Positions 17,601-26,085 of a stretch of DNA of 64,000 nucleotides are shown piece by piece. The stretch lies in assembly GCF_016863535.1 (NCBI RefSeq), contig NZ_BOPB01000002.1, positions 62,001 through 126,000 of the forward strand. The letters run 5' to 3'. How positions within the stretch are numbered: the stretch's first letter is position 1; the number at the start of each line of letters is the position of its first letter. The notes under the pieces are model-generated. The model was given only the letters and a program-made list of their open reading frames with translations. It ran no database searches and was not told the DNA's origin. The DNA is from Micromonospora lutea (GTDB lineage: Bacteria; Actinomycetota; Actinomycetes; Mycobacteriales; Micromonosporaceae). A program made the position numbers and the translations under genes.

Positions 17601-20600
17601 CGTCGGTGGTCGCGCCGGCCGCGCCGGACGAACTGGCCATGGCCGAGGCGTTCGAGGCCGTCCTCGGCCGGCCGGTACGTGACGCACATGCCACCTTCTT
17701 CGACCTCGGTGGCGATTCCATCAAGGCGATCCACCTGGTGTCTGCGGCCCGTGAAGCGGGTTTCGCGCTGACCACCCGCGATGTCTTCCTGCACCAGAGC
17801 GTCGCCGCGTTGGCCGCAGCCAGCCCGCGATCCGAGGTGCGGGCGATCGTCCACGACCCGGGTACGGGGGTCATCCCCACCTGGCCCGTGCTGGCGCGAA
17901 TGCGCTCGGCCGGCACCCGGCTGGCCGGATACACGCACCGGGTGCTGCTCCGGCTACCCCCGACGTCCCGCCCCGCGGATCTCCAGCGGGCGCTGGACGC
18001 CGTCGTCGCGCATCACCGGATCCTGGCGGCGCGTCTGGAGACCGGCAGTGCGCAGTGGCGGCTGGTCGTTCCCGACGCCGTGGCGTCCTCCGTCGAACTG
18101 GTCCTCGTCGACGCCGGCGGCGTTGCCGACGACGCCGTCGACGGGCTGATCGCGACGCACGTCGGCGCGGCCAGCGGCGGTCTGGACCCCCGGGAGGGAC
18201 GTAACGTCGCGGCGGTTCTGTTCGACCGGGGTGCCGGCGAGCGGCCGCTGTTGGCCGTGGTCATCCACCATGTCGTCGTCGATGCGGTGTCGTGGGGAAT
18301 CGTCCTCGGTGACCTGCGCAGAGCGTGGCAGCAGATCGCCGCGGGTGGCGCGGGGGAGTTGCCGGCGGTACCCGTGTCGATGCACTCCTGGGCACAGGCC
18401 GTCGTGGACCTGGCAGGCCGCGAGGACGTCCGCCGTCGAGCCGGGTTCTGGCGCGAGATCGGGGCCGGCACGAAGGCCGTCCTCCCGGTGCCTGACGTCG
18501 GGGCGCAGACCCACGAGTTCGTTCAGGAGATCGACACGCGACTCAGCGCACGGCTGCTCGACACCGCTGCGGTGGAGTTCGGCGTCGGTGTCGACGAGCT
18601 GTGCCTGACCGCGATGGGGATCGCCCTGTCCCGGACCTTCGAACCGGGTGTCGACGAAGCGGACGTACTCGTCGAGGTCGAAGGGCACGGCCGCGACGTG
18701 GCGGGAGCGGACACCGTCCGGACGGTCGGGTGGTTGACCGAGATCCACCCGGTACGGGTGCCGGTGCGCGCCGGGGCGACCGGTTCGGCGGCAGCGCTGG
18801 CCGACGCGGTCCGGGACACGGTGGGTGCCGTCCGCACGGTGGCGGAGGTCGGTTGGACCTACGGCGTCCTGCGTTATCTCGACCCCGCCGGGGAGGAGAT
18901 GCTCGGTGCGCCGGACCCCCAGATCGTCTACAACCATCTCGGGTGGGTGGGTCAGCGTTCCGGCCAGGGCGACTGGGAGGTCGACACCAGCCGGGCGGCA
19001 TCCCTTCGCGACGCCGCGCATGGTCTTGCGCCCCGATTGACTCGGGCGCTCAACCTGAACACCCGGGTCGAGGGGGACGGCGACCCCCGGGTGGTGGCCG
19101 AATGGACCTGGCCTGCCGGCGCGGTGCCGGACGAGACGGTCGACGCCGTGGCCCGGGCGTGGCGGGAGGCACTCGTCCGCCTCGCGGAGGTGGCGGAGAG
19201 CGGCGCGGGCGATATCCGGCTCGCTCCTCGACGCCCGGGTGCACGGGTCGCCCGGGTGCCCCGACGCAGGCCGATGCCGCTCTCCTTCCCCCAGCTCAAC
19301 AACGCGCTTCAGCCGGCCGGCCTGGACAACCCGCATCACAACGTCGTCGTGGCCACGGTCCTGGAGGCCGCGCCGGGAGCGCCGGGGGCCACCGTCGACG
19401 TGGCGGCGCTGCGCCGCGCGCTGGTGGAGGTGGTACGCCGACACGAGGTGCTGCGTACCCGGATCATGGAAATCGACGGCGAGTGGCGGCAACTGGTGGT
19501 CGAGGAGCCCGCCTGGCCGCTGCGTGTCGTCGACGCCTCCGCCGCCGGGTCCGCGTGGTCCGTCGTCGCCGACGTCATCGCGGACGAGCAGCGGGTGGGC
19601 TTCACCATGGCCGACGGACGTCCGGTGCGCTCCGCCCTGGTGAACCTGGGCGATGGACGCCACGTCCTGGTCATGGTGCTGCACCACATCGTGATCGACC
19701 CGTGGGGGTACGCCCAGCTTCAGCGTGACCTGGCCGAGGCGTACCAGAAGGCGATCGGCGGAAAGGACCCTCGCCTCGCACCACTGCCGGTGTCCTACCT
19801 GGACTTCGCGGTGTGGCAGCAGGACCGGTTGGCCGCAGGCGAACTCGACGAGCAGGTGGCCTACTGGCGCGAGGCACTGCGTGACCTGCCCGAACCGCCG
19901 ACCTTCACCGCGCCGGAGCACCAGCTCGACCGCCCGGTCGACGGCTTCACCCAGGGCTTCACCCTCTCCGAGGCGGTCACCCGGGACGTGCACGAGGTGT
20001 CCCGGCGGCTCGGCGTCACGCCGTTCATGTTTCTCCTGGCGGCGTTCGACACCCTGCACGCCTGCTACTCCGGCTCGGTCGACCTGAGCGTGACCGTGCC
20101 GCTCGCCGGCCGGGACCAACCGGAGACACAGTCGATGGTCGGCTACTTCATCAACGAGATCGTGGTGCGGGTACGCCTCGACTGGGCGCAATCCTTCGCC
20201 GATGTCACGCGCCTGGTCCGGGACTCGTTCCTGCAGGGCCAGGCGAACCAGGAGGCACCGCTTCGGCTGCTCTTCGGCGGTCAGCAGCAGCTCGACCCGA
20301 TGCGGACCATGTTCAACCTGGTCAACTACGAGCCCTTCGCGCTCGACCTGGGGCCGCTGGTGTCCAGCCCACTCAAGGACGTCGGCACGGACAACGACGA
20401 GGCGATCATCCCTGAGGTGATCACGGCGATGCAGCCGTTCAACCTCGACTTCTACCTTGCCATGCACGAGCGCGACGGTGTGCTCAACGGCATCTGGCTC
20501 TTCTCTCCCGACGTCGTCGGCAGAGACGTGATGGGTGCGATGGTCGAGGCCTTTCCCCGACTGGTGTCGATGGCGGTGGCGGATCCCGAGACGGCCCTCT

Positions 20601-20650
20601 CCGCCCTGCGTGCGGCGGTCCTGGCCGAAACGTCACAGGAGCAGCGATGA
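14636..20650 (+). CDS. NRPS C-A(Asp-like)-T-E-C with terminal condensation domain
   Basis: A 2004-residue NRPS. C1 has HHIVSDMWS (near residue 169). The A domain has FTSGTTGRPKG and YGPTETT. Its pocket, read by hand, is D-F-T-K-V-G-H-I-G plus Lys; this differs from the aspartate code DLTKVGHIGK only by Phe for Leu. The T domain reads LGGDSIKA (Ser1028), the form typical of carriers that precede epimerases. The E domain (about 1090-1510) has HHVVVDAVSW, EGHGR, RTVGWLTE and YNHLGW, so D-Asp is expected. A second complete C domain (about 1540-1990; HHIVIDPWGYA, YFINEIVVRV) ends the protein with no carrier or TE after it. It may release or cyclise the chain, or pass it to a separate carrier. Stop overlaps the thioesterase start. 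Confidence 0.93.
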   Translation: MSRRLNLSPERLALLDSRLRSEGVQRGPRLTVERRGEPARPVLLTPQQRQMWILDQIVGEVSPYVILGGLRIDGPLDVELFTRACRAMSQRHESLRTVFRDFGDGPCQVVLDTLEPRVTVSESLGDPVEAVHKRQDDMALEPFDLAYGPLLRVDVLRFGADDHAVIFGMHHIVSDMWSIGVLMREVMQIYHGLVRGSAALTPLTIDYPDFAIWQAAREGDDETADIAYWTDKLAGADPETGLVGDRPRPAEKSYRGQSVPIAVPATVSAAVTRLAKELGCTRFMVLAAAFATFLVRVGQHEEVVIGTPVAGRPLPELEGLIGCFVNTVALRLDAADDPTFGEFVTRTATTALDAFAHDRTPFEKVVQNLAPGRSLSRNPLFQAMFSFQNAPLPQWDHGDLRIRPLGVEALTAKFDIQLDLIEDGDDLWGRLVYSADLFDEARGALLAEQFNRVLRIAVTEPGQRLSAIDVLDLAWRRRVLGWSDGGDPLTPEAANVYELVARAAQQHPDVVAVATHSGVTTYAQLLGNADRLAARLAAAGVTAGDVVGLAYETDERFLTTMLACWRLGAAYLPLDPEWPDERIAFMLRDCGASVVVGDREPGGFVLLTAEAVEEDSAQAPAVDTDTGRPAYVIFTSGTTGRPKGVAVPQRALLHYVRNVPPRLGWGGTGESYALLQQAFTDFALTTLVTSLTTGGTLRILGRTEATEPAVVATTLSEVDHAKLVPSHLMAIVSTAGPEAVWPRRSLVLGGESIAADDLVRLCTERRARRLVNHYGPTETTIGALTGPVDEIDVTRGTLALGRPVPGMRALVLDAAGRLVPPGVIGELHLAGTQLSEGYVNRPDLTAERFVPDPFGRADAVMYRTGDRVWWDMDGRIRFVGRVDHQVKIRGYRIEPAEVEMAVLAAPGVTACCVCARSDDNSARLVAYVTGEPGAEAVTRREVLDAVSQRLPAHMVPTDVVVLDAMPLQSTGKIDRAALPWPVAAADDLASVVAPAAPDELAMAEAFEAVLGRPVRDAHATFFDLGGDSIKAIHLVSAAREAGFALTTRDVFLHQSVAALAAASPRSEVRAIVHDPGTGVIPTWPVLARMRSAGTRLAGYTHRVLLRLPPTSRPADLQRALDAVVAHHRILAARLETGSAQWRLVVPDAVASSVELVLVDAGGVADDAVDGLIATHVGAASGGLDPREGRNVAAVLFDRGAGERPLLAVVIHHVVVDAVSWGIVLGDLRRAWQQIAAGGAGELPAVPVSMHSWAQAVVDLAGREDVRRRAGFWREIGAGTKAVLPVPDVGAQTHEFVQEIDTRLSARLLDTAAVEFGVGVDELCLTAMGIALSRTFEPGVDEADVLVEVEGHGRDVAGADTVRTVGWLTEIHPVRVPVRAGATGSAAALADAVRDTVGAVRTVAEVGWTYGVLRYLDPAGEEMLGAPDPQIVYNHLGWVGQRSGQGDWEVDTSRAASLRDAAHGLAPRLTRALNLNTRVEGDGDPRVVAEWTWPAGAVPDETVDAVARAWREALVRLAEVAESGAGDIRLAPRRPGARVARVPRRRPMPLSFPQLNNALQPAGLDNPHHNVVVATVLEAAPGAPGATVDVAALRRALVEVVRRHEVLRTRIMEIDGEWRQLVVEEPAWPLRVVDASAAGSAWSVVADVIADEQRVGFTMADGRPVRSALVNLGDGRHVLVMVLHHIVIDPWGYAQLQRDLAEAYQKAIGGKDPRLAPLPVSYLDFAVWQQDRLAAGELDEQVAYWREALRDLPEPPTFTAPEHQLDRPVDGFTQGFTLSEAVTRDVHEVSRRLGVTPFMFLLAAFDTLHACYSGSVDLSVTVPLAGRDQPETQSMVGYFINEIVVRVRLDWAQSFADVTRLVRDSFLQGQANQEAPLRLLFGGQQQLDPMRTMFNLVNYEPFALDLGPLVSSPLKDVGTDNDEAIIPEVITAMQPFNLDFYLAMHERDGVLNGIWLFSPDVVGRDVMGAMVEAFPRLVSMAVADPETALSALRAAVLAETSQEQR

Positions 20651-21441
20651 CTGCCGTCGACCTGTTCTGCCTACCGTACGCGGGTGGCAGCGCCGCACTG
20701 TTCCGGCCGTGGGCGATCGATGCTCCGTCCGGCATCGCCGTCACCGCCGTGGACTACCCCGGGCGTGGCACGCGACGGGACGAACCGCTGCTGTGGGATC
20801 TCGGCGCGCTGGTGGAGGACGTCATCCTCACCTGTCGGCGGGCATCGGGTCCGTTCGCGCTGCTCGGCCACAGCCTGGGCGGGGCTGTCGCCCTGGAGGT
20901 CGTCCGGGAACTGGCCCGTCGTGGGGAACCGCAGCCGGTCCGGCTGATCGTCTCGGCGGCCGGTCCACCGGGCACGTGGCAGCGGCCACGATCGTTGGCC
21001 CGGTCTGACGACGCGGCGGTGCTCGCCGAGATGCGCCGCATCGGCGGAACGCCCGAGGCGCTGCTGCGCGAGCCGGAGATCCTCGGGGAAGTGCTGGACG
21101 CGTTCCGCGCGGGTGTGGAGATCCTCGGCCAGATGCCACTGAAGCCGGCCGTGGTCCTCGACATCCCGGTGACGGTGCTGGGCGGGGCGGACGATCACGT
21201 CGTCCCGGTCACGACGCTGTCCGGCTGGGACGCCACCACCGTCGGCGCGGTCAGCCAAACGATCTTTCCTGGCGGGCACTTCTTCGTCGTCCAGCACCGA
21301 CGGGCCGTGCTGGACACCGTGGCCCGTCAGCTCCGACAGGATCTGCTTCGCCCGCCGGCGGCCCACGCCGTCGGGTCACGCCCGGAGGGCGGCGAAGCCG
21401 CAGACATCAACGCGCCGACGAGACGGGGGGTACTGGCGTGA
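20647..21441 (+). CDS. Type II thioesterase
   Basis: A 264-residue alpha/beta hydrolase of the external (type II) thioesterase family, which clears wrongly loaded or stalled acyl groups from carrier proteins. Visible marks are the N-terminal CLPYAGGSA, the nucleophile elbow GHSLGG (Ser76), a late Asp in GGADDHVVP and the catalytic His in GGHFFV. Length is normal for the family. It overlaps both the NRPS before it and the reductase after it by four bases. No assembly-line protein in the window carries its own TE domain, so this enzyme might also take part in product release; that is inference. Confidence 0.93.
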   Translation: MTAVDLFCLPYAGGSAALFRPWAIDAPSGIAVTAVDYPGRGTRRDEPLLWDLGALVEDVILTCRRASGPFALLGHSLGGAVALEVVRELARRGEPQPVRLIVSAAGPPGTWQRPRSLARSDDAAVLAEMRRIGGTPEALLREPEILGEVLDAFRAGVEILGQMPLKPAVVLDIPVTVLGGADDHVVPVTTLSGWDATTVGAVSQTIFPGGHFFVVQHRRAVLDTVARQLRQDLLRPPAAHAVGSRPEGGEAADINAPTRRGVLA

Positions 21442-22175
21442 ACGAGCCAGGCGTGGCCATCGTGACCGGTGGGAGCAGGGGAATCGGACGGTCGGTCGTC
21501 CTCGAACTGGCCCGCCAGGGGTACGACGTGGGCTTCTGCTTCGCGTCGCGGTCGGAGGCGGCCCAGAACGTGGAGGACGAGGTCCGGGCCCTCGGGCGGG
21601 AGGTCTACTCGCGGCGGGCCGACGTGTCCGACCGGGCGCAGGTCGACACCTTCCTCGACGGTGCGCGGGACGCACTGGGGCCGGTGACGTGCCTGGTGGC
21701 CTCGGCCGCGGTCGTCCGCGACACCCCGTTGCTGACGATGCGGGACGAGGACTGGCAGCGGGTGATGAGAGTCGACCTCGACGGCGTGTACCACGTCTGT
21801 CGTGGCGTCGTGGAGGAGATGGTCGGGCGGCGTCGTGGCGTCGTGGTCACCGTGTCGTCGGTCTCCGGTATCCGGGGCAACCCGGGCCAGAGCAACTATT
21901 CGGCGGCCAAGGCCGGGATCGTGGGGTTCACCCTGGCGTTGGCGCAGGAAGTCGGCAGGTTCGGTATCCGCGCCAACGTGGTGGCTCCCGGCTTCGTGGA
22001 GACGGAGCAGGTCGTCGAGCTGCCCGAGGCGTTGCGTACCGAGGCGAAACGCCGGGCCGCGCTGCGGCGCTTCGGCCGCCCGGAGGAGGTCGCGGAGGCG
22101 GTCTCCTTCCTGGCCTCGCCCCGGGCGTCGTACATCACCGGGCAGGTCCTGACCGTCGACGGCGGGTTGTGGTGA
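21438..22175 (+). CDS. FabG-like 3-oxoacyl-ACP reductase (SDR)
   Basis: A 245-residue short-chain dehydrogenase/reductase. It has the NAD(P)-binding TGGSRGIG near residue 10, the catalytic Ser in VSSVSG, and NYSAAK carrying Tyr and Lys. The C terminus ITGQVLTVDGGLW is typical of FabG-type 3-ketoacyl-ACP reductases. The GTG start overlaps the thioesterase stop (GTGA). A free ACP and a KAS III-like enzyme lie downstream in the same operon. Likely roles are reduction of a 3-ketoacyl-ACP made by that enzyme, or reduction of a ketone left by the KR-less PKS in trans; the sequence cannot decide. Confidence 0.9.
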   Translation: MNEPGVAIVTGGSRGIGRSVVLELARQGYDVGFCFASRSEAAQNVEDEVRALGREVYSRRADVSDRAQVDTFLDGARDALGPVTCLVASAAVVRDTPLLTMRDEDWQRVMRVDLDGVYHVCRGVVEEMVGRRRGVVVTVSSVSGIRGNPGQSNYSAAKAGIVGFTLALAQEVGRFGIRANVVAPGFVETEQVVELPEALRTEAKRRAALRRFGRPEEVAEAVSFLASPRASYITGQVLTVDGGLW

Positions 22176-23665
22176 CCCAGCCCGACCGTCGCCGTTGGGC
22201 CATTCTCGCCTTCGCCACGCTGGGACAGTTCGTCGTGGCGATCGACGTGACGGTGGCCAACGTCGCGTTGCCCTCGATCCAGGCCGACATCGGGCTGTCG
22301 GACCCGGCCCGTCAATGGGTGATCGCCGCCTACTCGCTGGCGTTCGCGGGGGCCCTCCTGTCGGGCGGCCGGCTGGCCGACACCGCCGGGCACCGACGGA
22401 CGTTCATCGCCGGGCTGGTGTCGTTCGGTCTCGCCTCGATCGTCGCCGGTAGTGCCCAGGAGCCGGTGCTCCTGTTGGTCGGGCGGGTGTGGCAGGGACT
22501 GTCGGGAGCGGTACTGGCGCCCTCGGCGCTCGCCATCGTCTCCGCGACGTTCCCGAGGGGTCGCGACCGGGCCAGGGCGATGGGCATCTACAGTTCGGTG
22601 GCCGCCAGCGGCCTGGCCCTGGGCCTCGTCGTCGGCGGCCTGCTCACCCAGCTCCTCACCTGGCGTTGGGCGTTCTGGTTCGTCCTTCCCTTCGTCGCGG
22701 TCGCGGCGGTGGGCGGTGCGGCGCTGCTGCCCCGCGAGGCACACGCGGTACGGGTGCCCCGCCGGGATCTCGTAGGTGGTTCGCTGCTCCTGGCGGGTCT
22801 GGCCGCGCTCGCCCTCGGCGTGGCCCGGTCGCAGTCCGACGGTCTCGACACGACGGCGGTCACCCTGCTGACGGCCGGCGTGGTGTCGATCGTGGCCCTG
22901 GTCGTCGTGGAACGTCGGGCGAGCGCCCCGTTGCTGCCGCCGGCTGTGGTGGCGCAGCCAGCCCGGGTTGGGGCGTACCTCGTCACGACGTGCGTGCTGA
23001 TGGGCCTGTTCGGTCTCTTCATCCTCGCGACCTTCTACCTACAGGAGGTCAAGGGGTACTCGCCGGTGGCGACGGGGCTCGCGTTCATTCCTCTGGTCGC
23101 GAGCATGGCGCTGGGGGCGATGGCGCTGTCCGGCCGGTTCGCCAACACCCATCCCCGACTGCTCATCCTGGCCGGTCTCGCCCTCGCGGTGGCCGCAGTC
23201 ATGATCATGCGAGGGCTCGACCCCACCAGTTCCTACGTGACGGTGCTGCTGCCGGCGGAGATCCTCCTCGGTCTCGGGCTGGGGACGGTTCTCGTGCCGT
23301 GCACGAACATCTCGACCTACGGAGTCGGCCCTCGCCAGGCGGCCGGGGCGTCGGCGATCTACGCGGCGGTCCAGCAGGTGAGTGCCGCGATCGGCACCAT
23401 CGTCCTGAACGGTATGGCGGCCGTCGGCGCGGCCTCCTGGGCGGCGGATCATCCGGACGCCGGACCGTCCGAGAGCACCATCGCCGGCCTCGTCGATGCG
23501 CTGGGGCTCACCGTGGGGCTTCTCGTCCTGGCGGCGGTCGTGGCCGTGGTGTTCATCCGACCCACCGAGCCACCAGATCCCACCCCGCCGAGCCGTTCGC
23601 CGGACTCCGGCGCTCTCGCTGTGGCCGCGCACCCGACATCCCGTACTAGCAGGGAGGAACCCTGA
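22172..23665 (+). CDS. MFS exporter, DHA2 (14-TM) family
   Basis: A 497-residue membrane transporter resembling DHA2 drug:proton antiporters. The N terminus FATLGQFVVAIDVTVANVAL is the usual first helix. The chain alternates hydrophobic segments to about residue 470 and ends in a Pro/Ser-rich cytoplasmic tail. The GTG at 22172 is chosen because it overlaps the FabG stop (GTGA) and puts the first helix at the usual distance; the frame is open further upstream but lies over fabG. Being inside the operon, it probably exports the cluster product or gives self-resistance. A second, ABC-type exporter lies at 39955-42449. Confidence 0.92.
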   Translation: MTQPDRRRWAILAFATLGQFVVAIDVTVANVALPSIQADIGLSDPARQWVIAAYSLAFAGALLSGGRLADTAGHRRTFIAGLVSFGLASIVAGSAQEPVLLLVGRVWQGLSGAVLAPSALAIVSATFPRGRDRARAMGIYSSVAASGLALGLVVGGLLTQLLTWRWAFWFVLPFVAVAAVGGAALLPREAHAVRVPRRDLVGGSLLLAGLAALALGVARSQSDGLDTTAVTLLTAGVVSIVALVVVERRASAPLLPPAVVAQPARVGAYLVTTCVLMGLFGLFILATFYLQEVKGYSPVATGLAFIPLVASMALGAMALSGRFANTHPRLLILAGLALAVAAVMIMRGLDPTSSYVTVLLPAEILLGLGLGTVLVPCTNISTYGVGPRQAAGASAIYAAVQQVSAAIGTIVLNGMAAVGAASWAADHPDAGPSESTIAGLVDALGLTVGLLVLAAVVAVVFIRPTEPPDPTPPSRSPDSGALAVAAHPTSRTSREEP

Positions 23666-24561
23666 TGACGCAGGTGACGACCGGACTCACGTCGGCCATG
23701 CGGCGGCAGATTCTCGAGCAGATGCTCATTGCCCGAGCGGTCGACGAGGAAGCGATCCTGCTGCGCAAGCAGGGGCTCATCGACCTCTGGGCACCGTGCA
23801 CCGGCCAGGAAGCCCTCCAGGTGGCTGCGGCGTACGCCCTCGACGGGGTGGTCATCGTGCCCTCCTACCGCGAGGTGGCGGTGGCCCTGGTCCGAGGAGC
23901 CACCCCGGAGCAGGTCGTCGCGGGATGGTCGGGACGCTCGTTCTGCGGCTGGCAACCGCGACCGCTCCGGATGTTTCCGTTCACGCTCGTGCTCGCGAGT
24001 CAGATGCTTCCCGCGGTGGGTTATGCGCTGGGCACCCGGATCCAGGGACGAGCGGAACCGGTCGCGGTCTTCTTCGGCGACGGCGCGAGCAGCGAGGGCG
24101 ATGCCGCCGAGGCGTTCAACCTCGCGGCGGTCGAACAGGCCAACGTCCTGTTCCTGAATGTGAACAACGGGTGGGCGATCTCCAAGCCCACCTCCGAACA
24201 GATGCGGACGAGCATCGCCGCGCGGGCCGCCGGCTTCGGCATCGCCTCTCGTCAGGTGGACGGCCGAGATCCCGAGATCGTGTACGACGCCGTCACCGCC
24301 GAGTTGAGGCTGCTGGCCACCGAGCCCGGCCCGCGCCTGATCGAGTTCTCCGTCGACCGGATCCTCAGCCACACCAGCTCGGACTCCCAGGAGATCTACC
24401 GCGACGAGGCGGACATCGCGGCGGCGGTCAGCCGGGACCCCGTGGCCGCCTACCGTCGGCGCCTGCTTGAGGACGGGACCGTCGACCCGGACTGGCTCGC
24501 CGAACTGGAGCGGAGGACCAGTGACCTGCGCGCAGACCTGCTGAAGGAGTACGCCCGATGA
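23665..24561 (+). CDS. 2-oxo acid dehydrogenase E1 component, alpha subunit
   Basis: A 298-residue TPP-dependent E1 alpha-like protein, shorter at the N terminus than housekeeping E1 alpha (over 320 residues). The TPP/Mg motif is intact: GDG near residue 138 followed after about 27 residues by NVNN. It would decarboxylate a 2-oxo acid, or take a two-carbon unit from a ketose, and pass the acyl or hydroxyalkyl group to a lipoyl arm. A strong Shine-Dalgarno (AGGGAGGAA at 23651-23659) precedes the ATG, which overlaps the transporter stop as TGATG. The genes after it encode E1 beta, a free lipoyl domain and an ACP. The context therefore indicates a cluster-dedicated acyl supply rather than central metabolism. 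Confidence 0.9.
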   Translation: MTQVTTGLTSAMRRQILEQMLIARAVDEEAILLRKQGLIDLWAPCTGQEALQVAAAYALDGVVIVPSYREVAVALVRGATPEQVVAGWSGRSFCGWQPRPLRMFPFTLVLASQMLPAVGYALGTRIQGRAEPVAVFFGDGASSEGDAAEAFNLAAVEQANVLFLNVNNGWAISKPTSEQMRTSIAARAAGFGIASRQVDGRDPEIVYDAVTAELRLLATEPGPRLIEFSVDRILSHTSSDSQEIYRDEADIAAAVSRDPVAAYRRRLLEDGTVDPDWLAELERRTSDLRADLLKEYAR

Positions 24562-25538
24562 CCGAATCGAGAAGCCAGACCCTGGCGGCAAGCATCAACT
24601 CCTCGCTGGCCGGGCTGATGGAGGCCGACGACCGCGTCGTCCTGCTCGGCGAGGACATCGGCCGCCTCGGGGGAGTCTTCCGGGTGACCCGTGGCCTCCA
24701 GGCCACGTTCGGCCCGCAGCGGGTGCGGGACACGACACTGGCCGAGTCCAGCATCGTCGGACAGGCCATCGGCATGTCCCTGAGTGGACTGCTGCCCATC
24801 TGCGAGATCCAGTTCGACGGCTTCTGCTTCCCGGCCGCGAACCAGATCATCACGCAGGCGGCGCGTCTCCACGGCAGGTGGGGCGGCACCGACGACCTGC
24901 ACCTGGTGGTGCGGATCCCGTCGGGCGGCGGAACCCGGGGCGTGGAGCACCACTCCGAGTCGAACGAGAGCATCTTCGCTGCGGTACCCGGGCTCCGGGT
25001 GGCCTACCCGAGCACCGGCGAGGACCACCGTGCGGTACTCGACGAGGCGCTGGCCACACCCGGCCCGGTCCTGCTGTACGAGCCCATCCGGCTCTACTGG
25101 AAGCGGGTGCCACCTGCCCCGGCCGCCGTGCCACCCAGGCATCCGATGGCGGTGCGGACGGTACGGCCCGGAACAGACGTGACCCTGGTGACCTACGGCG
25201 CGATGACGCTGACGGCGCTCGCCGCCGCGGACGAGGTCGCCAGCGAGGTGGATGTCGAAGTGCTGGACCTGCGCTGGATCTCCCCGATCGACCACGACGG
25301 GGTGCTGGAGTCCGTCCGTCGAACCGGTCGGCTGCTCGTCGTCCAGGAGTCCTGCCTCACCCACGGCGTCGGCGCCGAGGTGGCGGCGACCGTGGCCGAG
25401 CACGCCTTCACCTCGCTGAAATCTCCGGTCCGCCGGATGGGCGCGCCGCACGAGCCGATGCCGCCGGCCAATGACGAATACCACCACGTCGTGCAGCACA
25501 AGGACATCGTCCAGGCCCTACTGGAGGTCGTGTCATGA
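24558..25538 (+). CDS. 2-oxo acid dehydrogenase E1 component, beta subunit
   Basis: A 326-residue E1 beta of normal length, with a transketolase-type pyrimidine-binding half (LLGEDIGRLGGVFRVT, then AESSIVGQAIGMSLSG) and a C-terminal half beginning near DVTLVTYGAM. It forms the heterotetrameric active site with the E1 alpha encoded just upstream. ATGA overlaps join it to both neighbours, which suggests balanced co-translation. The substrate cannot be read from the sequence; pyruvate, a branched 2-oxo acid or a ketose phosphate are all possible. Neither a catalytic E2 nor an E3 (dihydrolipoyl dehydrogenase) gene is present in the window. Confidence 0.91.
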   Translation: MTESRSQTLAASINSSLAGLMEADDRVVLLGEDIGRLGGVFRVTRGLQATFGPQRVRDTTLAESSIVGQAIGMSLSGLLPICEIQFDGFCFPAANQIITQAARLHGRWGGTDDLHLVVRIPSGGGTRGVEHHSESNESIFAAVPGLRVAYPSTGEDHRAVLDEALATPGPVLLYEPIRLYWKRVPPAPAAVPPRHPMAVRTVRPGTDVTLVTYGAMTLTALAAADEVASEVDVEVLDLRWISPIDHDGVLESVRRTGRLLVVQESCLTHGVGAEVAATVAEHAFTSLKSPVRRMGAPHEPMPPANDEYHHVVQHKDIVQALLEVVS

Positions 25539-25810
25539 GCCACGAATCGATCAAGATCTGTGTGCCCCCGTTCGGGCAGGGCCTCGAAGAGGTGCTGCTG
25601 ATCCACTGGGCGGTCGAGCCCGGGCAGGAGATCCGCCGGGGTGACGCGGTGGTCGAGGTCGAGACGGCCAAGGCCACCCAGGAGGTCGTCGCCGAACGTG
25701 CGGGAGTCATCGAGTCACTGCTGGCGGAACCCGGCGCGATGCTCAATGTCGGCGATCCGCTCTACCTGCTGCAGATATCCGAAACCATCGACGAGAGCGA
25801 GAAGCCATGA
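25535..25810 (+). CDS. Free-standing lipoyl-domain protein
   Basis: A 91-residue protein that is essentially one biotinyl/lipoyl domain. The modified Lys is in VETAKATQEV (Lys46), the tip of the beta hairpin, matching the ETDKA motif of E2 lipoyl domains. The peripheral-subunit-binding and catalytic acyltransferase domains of a normal E2 are absent. It probably carries the acyl or hydroxyacyl group from the E1 pair to the ACP encoded by the next gene. Overlaps of four bases link it to both neighbours. A biotin carrier is less likely because no carboxylase subunit is nearby. Confidence 0.88.
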   Translation: MSHESIKICVPPFGQGLEEVLLIHWAVEPGQEIRRGDAVVEVETAKATQEVVAERAGVIESLLAEPGAMLNVGDPLYLLQISETIDESEKP

Positions 25811-26085
25811 AGAGCGCGGTCACCCCCGAACAGATCCACCAGGTAGTGGTCGACGTCGTGACGGAGAAACTGTCCGCCTACGACGAGCGCGCCGACGAAT
25901 CGGTGCTGGACGAGCCCATCGCCCAACTCCCGTTCGACAGCCTCGACTCGCTGGAGGTCACCCACGAGTTGGAGCGCCGGCTCCACCTCCAGACCGACGC
26001 CGCGGTGGTCGCCGCATTCGAGACGTTCCGCGAGTACGTCCCGTACCTGCAGTCGTTGGTGGAGCCGTCGTGGCAGCAGGACTGA
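25807..26085 (+). CDS. Discrete acyl carrier protein
   Basis: A 92-residue ACP. The phosphopantetheine site is in PFDSLDSLEV, with Ser45 in the D-S-L motif, followed by the usual helix ELERRLHL. It lies between the lipoyl-domain gene and the KAS III-like gene, with which it shares a 16-base overlap. It is therefore the likely acceptor of the unit made by the E1 pair. It could also serve in trans the downstream KS protein that lacks an ACP, or the terminal C domain of the Asp NRPS; those partners are inference. Confidence 0.9.
   Translation: MKSAVTPEQIHQVVVDVVTEKLSAYDERADESVLDEPIAQLPFDSLDSLEVTHELERRLHLQTDAAVVAAFETFREYVPYLQSLVEPSWQQD

Noticed and set aside
21689..22171. Upstream extension of the MFS frame
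   Set aside because: It overlaps the fabG-like gene out of frame; the GTG at 22172 gives a normal transporter N terminus with GTGA coupling.
25641..26069. Upstream extension of the KAS III frame
   Set aside because: It covers the lipoyl-domain and ACP genes out of frame; the GTG at 26070 gives a normal N terminus.
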